64,000 nt of DNA from Phormidium sp. FACHB-1136 (GTDB lineage: Bacteria; Cyanobacteriota; Cyanobacteriia; Phormidesmidales; Phormidesmidaceae). Position numbers and translations under genes: made by a program. Numbering within the stretch: position 1 is the first letter of the stretch; each line of letters starts with the position of its first letter. The notes beneath the pieces are model-generated. The model worked only from the letters and a program-made list of their open reading frames with translations, did not search any database and was not told the origin of the DNA. The DNA lies in the NCBI RefSeq assembly GCF_014697375.1, contig NZ_JACJRS010000002.1:62001-126000 (forward strand), in the 5' to 3' direction. This document shows positions 57,899 to 61,573 of the stretch, piece by piece.

Positions 57899-58240
57899 CT
57901 ATAGCCTTGAGATATCCTCCAAAATTGTTTGAATTCTGACTTTGAGTGGTTCTAAATCATGGTTAGTAATATCCCAAACAAACTGAGGATCAACACGGAA
58001 GTATTCATGCACCAGTAAATTTCTTAGTCCGATGATTTGTGGCCAGGGAATGGTGGAATATTTGGTTTTTAAGTCGGAAGTTAGGGCGTTGGCGGCTTCA
58101 CCGATCATTTGGAGATGATGAATGACCCAAACCTGAATTAACTCTTGTTCGTCAAAGGCGGCTTTTCCCTGTTGGGTGTAGCGATCAATGGCGGCAATCG
58201 CGTTCAAAATGTCTTGTAGTCGTTCTTTGTCGCGTCTCAT
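57899..58240 (-). CDS. hepT: HepT-like RNase toxin (DUF86)
   Basis: 113 aa. HEPN-type toxin of the HepT/MntA system. The active-site motif RNLLVHEY (R-x4-H-x-Y) is intact, including the Tyr that the partner MNT enzyme AMPylates in characterised systems. Overlaps mntA by 4 bases (ATGA). Confidence 0.9.
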   Translation of the reverse strand: MRRDKERLQDILNAIAAIDRYTQQGKAAFDEQELIQVWVIHHLQMIGEAANALTSDLKTKYSTIPWPQIIGLRNLLVHEYFRVDPQFVWDITNHDLEPLKVRIQTILEDISRL

Positions 58241-58548
58241 AGAGGGATGGCCTCCTGAAGAACATGATCGCGGATGTGGTCTTTTAGCATGGCGGGGGTG
58301 GCGATGTCGACTTTGCGATTGAGGAGAGTTTCTAGGTCGTGGATGAGACCCATGGGGAACCAGGGGCTACGTTGGGTGGGGTCGTAATCTACGAGAAAGT
58401 CGATGTCGCTGTTGTCGTGGTCTTCGTTGCGGGCGACGGAGCCGAAAAGGCGGATATTGTAAGCTCCATGACGGGCGGCAATGGCGAGAATTTCGGCTTT
58501 TTGGGTTTGGATAAGGGTTTGAAGATTAGGGTTGGTGGTGGGGTTCAT
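58237..58548 (-). CDS. mntA: MntA-type nucleotidyltransferase antitoxin
   Basis: 103 aa from ATG 58548. The GSx10DxD motif is intact (GSVARNEDHDNSDIDFLV). In characterised pairs this enzyme neutralises HepT by adding AMP to its Tyr. It starts inside the stop region of the upstream DUF433 gene (ATGA overlap), making a DUF433-MNT-HepT triplet. Confidence 0.9.
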   Translation of the reverse strand: MNPTTNPNLQTLIQTQKAEILAIAARHGAYNIRLFGSVARNEDHDNSDIDFLVDYDPTQRSPWFPMGLIHDLETLLNRKVDIATPAMLKDHIRDHVLQEAIPL

Positions 58549-58757
58549 GGGGTGTTTTGTTCTCCGTAGGCGAGGCAGGCGAGGATATCTTCTTGGGTGA
58601 GTTGGGGGTAGTCTTGTAGGATTTCTGGGATGGTTGTGCCGCTGGCGATGAGGTCTACGATGAGCGATACCCAAATGCGATGACCTTTAATACAGGGTTT
58701 GCCAAAGCAGATGTTGGGATCGATAGAAATTCGGTTTAGTAGGGCTGGGTTATTCAT
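58545..58757 (-). CDS. DUF433 antitoxin-like protein linked to MntA/HepT
   Basis: 70 aa from ATG 58757. Compact DUF433: DPNICFGKPCIKGHRIWVSL and YPQLTQEDILACLAYGEQ. It is very similar to the DUF433 protein at 61325-61573 (the block ICFGKPCIKGHRIWVSLI is identical) but its C-terminus is shortened to EQNTP, where the other copy has 15 more residues. Instead of a DUF5615 toxin it runs into mntA. Confidence 0.85.
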   Translation of the reverse strand: MNNPALLNRISIDPNICFGKPCIKGHRIWVSLIVDLIASGTTIPEILQDYPQLTQEDILACLAYGEQNTP

Positions 58758-58773
58758 GGTTTTTTGTAGATTT

Positions 58774-58801
58774 CGTAGGGTGCATTCGCAAAGCAATGCA
58801 C
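58774..58801. repeat. 28-bp dispersed repeat, family B, copy 2
   Basis: CGTAGGGTGCATTCGCAAAG to TGCAC; one base different from 5713-5740. It lies just upstream of the DUF433-MNT-HepT triplet. Confidence 0.75.
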
Positions 58802-58832
58802 CAACCAGATATGATGTCAGCTAAAATTTTCC

Positions 58833-59162
58833 TCACTCTTGCCAAAGCAGATCATCTACTCGTTCCGATAGATCGGAATATTCACTCTTGCTGATGCCTA
58901 TTGATTTAGGTTTCGTCTTCTGTCCAACCCATTTTTCTGAGAGGACTTGTTTGTAGGTGGTGGATAGGTTTTCTTCGATGGAGACGCAGCCGATGAAGCC
59001 GCTTTCTTTGAATTTTTGGTATGGGCTGGTGGTTGATTCGGGGCTTGGGGTGTCGGGTTTGAGGTATTGCTGTTTTAAGGTTTCCATATAGTTGATTAGA
59101 AGGTTTTGGGCTTCTTCGGGTAAGGATTGGAAGTCTTGTTGGAGTTGTTCTAAGTTGGGCAT
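58833..59162 (-). CDS. DUF2281-like antitoxin candidate
   Basis: 109 aa. The N-terminus DFQSLPEEAQNLLINYMETL followed by YQKFKESGFIGCVSIEENLS is the layout of small cyanobacterial antitoxins of the DUF2281 kind. These normally end soon after a LSEK motif; here a basic tail of ~33 residues (KWVGQKTKPKSIGIS...) follows, perhaps from loss of the original stop. No toxin partner is adjacent. Confidence 0.65.
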   Translation of the reverse strand: MPNLEQLQQDFQSLPEEAQNLLINYMETLKQQYLKPDTPSPESTTSPYQKFKESGFIGCVSIEENLSTTYKQVLSEKWVGQKTKPKSIGISKSEYSDLSERVDDLLWQE

Positions 59163-59191
59163 GATGTTCTCCTAGGTGTTTTTTCCGGCTC

Positions 59192-59224
59192 CCCTCTCCC
59201 AAATTGGGAGAGGGGTTGGGGGTG
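59192..59224. repeat. Family A palindromic repeat, short copy
   Basis: CTCCCCTCTCCCA facing TGGGAGAGGGG then TTGGGGGTG. It lies upstream of the DUF2281-like gene. Confidence 0.75.
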
Positions 59225-59255
59225 TAGCTTGCTTCCCGAAGGGTGGGCCAGGGGG

Positions 59256-59444
59256 TCATGGGTGGGGGGGATGTTGGTCTGACTGGGGCATGGTCATGGC
59301 TCTGGATTGGAGGCGGTGGAGGGTGGCGATGTAGAGGGCGATGGCGTCTTGGACGATGTCTTGGACGGGGCGGTTTTGTTGTTGGGCGAGGGTTTCTAGG
59401 CTGTCTTGGAGGGGTTGGGGTAGAACGATGGGGGCGTTGTTCAT
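59256..59444 (-). CDS. Ribbon-helix-helix (CopG-like) small protein
   Basis: 62 aa. VLPQPLQDSLETLAQQQNRP followed by VQDIVQDAIALYI has the strand-helix-helix pattern of RHH antitoxin or operator-binding proteins. The ATG (59442-59444) is 5 bases after the stop of the methylase C-terminal half. No toxin follows. The tail is Gln/Pro/His-rich. Confidence 0.6.
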   Translation of the reverse strand: MNNAPIVLPQPLQDSLETLAQQQNRPVQDIVQDAIALYIATLHRLQSRAMTMPQSDQHPPHP

Positions 59445-59448
59445 GGGG

Positions 59449-60960
59449 TTATAGCTCCAGTCCGGGGATGGTGGGGGTGTCGGAGTCTGATGGGGTTTGG
59501 ATTGTGCTTTTACCTTTTGCCTTTTGAATTTTTCCGTTTGCCTTGTCTCCCTCGGCGGCTTTGTGGCCTCGGATTTCTTCTAGATGGCGTTGTTGGTTGA
59601 GGTCGAGCAGCCGGGCGAGGACTTCGTCGTGGGTGGCTTCGGGCCATTTGTAGCGCCAGGGAAGTTTGCGTTTTCCGGTGCTGATGAGGGCACCAAAGGC
59701 GGCGGCTTCGGCGGCGGTGGGAAAGAAGAGGTCGCCTGTGGCAATGCGTTCGGCGGCGGGGGCTGGGAGGTCGTCGGGGTCGGTGTCGAGGTAGTCGAGG
59801 GCGAAGCCGCAGGGGGTGTCGATGTCTTGCCAACCGTAGGCGGCGAGGACGGCGCGATCCATTTGGTGGTGGAGTTCGCGGAGTTTGAGGATGTCGGGGT
59901 GGGTTTCGTTGGGGTCGTGGAAGCGGTTGTAGGTGTCGGTGAGGCCCTGGTTGTTGCGAACCATGAGGTCGGCGCGGTATTCGTAGTAGGTTTTGCCGAT
60001 GGCTTCGACCTCACCCCCCCGGCCCCCCTCTCCACATGGTGGAGAGGGGGGAGTTGGAGGATTTTCTTGTTCCCCCTCTCCACGAGTGGAGAGGGGGCTA
60101 GGGGGTGAGGTAAGGATTGTGGCCCTCACCCCAACCCCTCTCCCACCGGGAGAGGGGCTTTCGGAACCTGGCGGTTCCTCCCTTTCTTGTCCCCCCTCTC
60201 CACGAGTGGAGAGGGGGCTAGGGGGTGAGGTGAACTCTGGAAAAGGGAAAGTTTCAAAGCAGTCTGAGGGTGTGTAACGAAGGTCATCTTTCATAGATGA
60301 ACCTAGAAAACGTGCCCAGACATCATGAAGTCGAGATTGAAGAACACAGAAAGCTGAGTAATCTTCAAAGGCAAAGATAGCCAAAGCATGAGAAAAAACA
60401 CAATTTGCAGGAATGAACGTAGGCGAAAACCATTTCGATGCTCCACAGGCTGAAACCAAAACCCGCTCACACTCCGCAATTGCCTTCACTAATCCTGGTC
60501 TTTTTTCTGCATATTGCCACCAACGCTCTCTTAAGGCATCTCGCTTTTGTTCGTCACGAATTGGCTTAACCTTATCTTTGACAATCTGCATTAAATTCGG
60601 CCATTCCCAGGCTTCTTCTTCACTTCTATCAAAGAAATCAATCACATACCGATGATAAGCATGGGTAGGGCTACTATTCACCTCCTCACCGCCAATATAA
60701 GGGAAAATCCGCTCGGTATTGCGAGGATCTTTTTCAATCAGGCGATGCATTTCTGCAATAGGGGTAGCTTCTGGGTTAGTGTCATCAAAGGTAAAGCCCA
60801 TCCCTAATACAATGCTGCCCTGAAAGCTTTTGTTTTTATTCGCCAAAAGCACCTTGGGGTCGTCATTGCCGCCCTTGCCAAACAAAAACGCCGTAATTTT
60901 TTCTGCCGGACGGCCATCCAGCAAAATCGGTACATTAGGAGGAAGTTGGGCGTGGCTCAT
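59449..60960 (-). CDS. drmMI: DISARM methylase, C-terminal (target-recognition) half
   Basis: 503 aa. It begins with a short unrelated leader and then KSFQGSIVLGMGFTF, FPYIGGEEVNSSPTHAYHRY, RWWQYAEKRPGLVKAIAECE and KWSFSPTF-like sequence, the block that in Eco57I-like DrmMI/type IIG methylases follows the NPPF catalytic domain and holds target recognition. No SAM-binding or NPPF motif is present, so alone it cannot methylate; it should dock on the half encoded at 61570. It contains a 75-codon in-frame family A repeat (60007-60231) directly after CFETFPFPEF. Start overlaps the DUF5615 stop by 4 bases. Confidence 0.85.
   Translation of the reverse strand: MSHAQLPPNVPILLDGRPAEKITAFLFGKGGNDDPKVLLANKNKSFQGSIVLGMGFTFDDTNPEATPIAEMHRLIEKDPRNTERIFPYIGGEEVNSSPTHAYHRYVIDFFDRSEEEAWEWPNLMQIVKDKVKPIRDEQKRDALRERWWQYAEKRPGLVKAIAECERVLVSACGASKWFSPTFIPANCVFSHALAIFAFEDYSAFCVLQSRLHDVWARFLGSSMKDDLRYTPSDCFETFPFPEFTSPPSPLSTRGEGGQEREEPPGSESPSPGGRGVGVRATILTSPPSPLSTRGEGEQENPPTPPSPPCGEGGRGGEVEAIGKTYYEYRADLMVRNNQGLTDTYNRFHDPNETHPDILKLRELHHQMDRAVLAAYGWQDIDTPCGFALDYLDTDPDDLPAPAAERIATGDLFFPTAAEAAAFGALISTGKRKLPWRYKWPEATHDEVLARLLDLNQQRHLEEIRGHKAAEGDKANGKIQKAKGKSTIQTPSDSDTPTIPGLEL
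60007..60231 (-). repeat. Composite family A palindromic repeat inside the methylase C-half
   Basis: 225 bases (75 codons, no stop in the coding frame) holding four palindromes with CTCTCCAC..GTGGAGAG-type cores. It is about 90 percent identical by eye to 62991-63219. Translated it gives TSPPSPLSTRGEGGQ and SPSPGGRGVGVRA, Pro/Ser/Gly-rich and foreign to the methylase family. Left border GACCTCACCCC, right border GGGGTGAGGT, the complement of the left one. Confidence 0.9.
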
Positions 60961-61328
60961 GGTTCAGATTCTTCTTGATAAATGCGAACAGTACCTTTTT
61001 GAATAATCCATAGTTTTCCGGTAATGTCCATCGTTTTTAGGGCATTCACCAGCGTTTGCATAGCCTCTAATAAATCGGGATAACTGGGCTGTTTAGGTAA
61101 TCGCAAAACGGCCATCCCGCTATAGCGGGATGGCTTGAATTGCAGCGGGTTACTAAAATCCAGATCTAGCGTTACTAAACATCGTTGCTCCTCTTGGCAT
61201 ACAGAAATGACTTCAGTATCGGGGGCACCAATCAAGTTTTGCTCAACAATCGTGGCCACGTCATATCCGGCCCGACGCAACAGGTCTTGTCCTCGATAGC
61301 CAATATTTTCATCTAGCTTGAACTTCAT
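60957..61328 (-). CDS. DUF5615 PIN-like toxin inserted between methylase halves
   Basis: 123 aa. FKLDENIGYRGQDLLRRAGY and CLVTLDLDFSNPLQF are the acidic active-site blocks of DUF5615 (Mut7-C-like PIN-fold) proteins, usual toxins of DUF433 pairs. Full length with catalytic acidic residues present. It overlaps DUF433 upstream and the methylase C-half downstream by 4 bases each. Confidence 0.88.
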   Translation of the reverse strand: MKFKLDENIGYRGQDLLRRAGYDVATIVEQNLIGAPDTEVISVCQEEQRCLVTLDLDFSNPLQFKPSRYSGMAVLRLPKQPSYPDLLEAMQTLVNALKTMDITGKLWIIQKGTVRIYQEESEP

Positions 61329-61573
61329 GCGACCGATTCAATAGATACATCAACAAAACGCTCCCGTGCCATTTCTGCCCCATAGGCTAGACAAGCCAAA
61401 ATGTCTTCTAAGGTTAACTGTGGATATTCCTCCAAAATTTCTGAAATCGTCATGCCGCTGGCCATAAAGTCTAAAATCAGCGACACCCAAATGCGATGTC
61501 CTTTAATACAGGGCTTACCAAAGCAGATATTCGGGTTTACAGAAATTCGCTGCAATAATTCTTGTCGATTCAT
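61325..61573 (-). CDS. DUF433 antitoxin inserted between methylase halves
   Basis: 82 aa. NICFGKPCIKGHRIWVSLIL and YPQLTLEDILACLAYGAE form the DUF433 HTH-like domain. It overlaps the end of the methylase N-half by 4 bases (61570-61573) and the DUF5615 toxin by 4 bases. It is a close relative of 58545-58757 but with the full C-terminus. Confidence 0.88.
   Translation of the reverse strand: MNRQELLQRISVNPNICFGKPCIKGHRIWVSLILDFMASGMTISEILEEYPQLTLEDILACLAYGAEMARERFVDVSIESVA

Noticed and set aside
59584-60108. 174-codon plus-strand frame opposite the methylase C-half
   Set aside because: Gly/Val-rich antisense shadow produced by codon bias and the palindromic repeats.
61570-61573. Programmed frameshift or intron to rejoin the methylase halves
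   Set aside because: The halves are separated by two complete, separately framed genes with their own starts and stops; no intron or intein features are visible.
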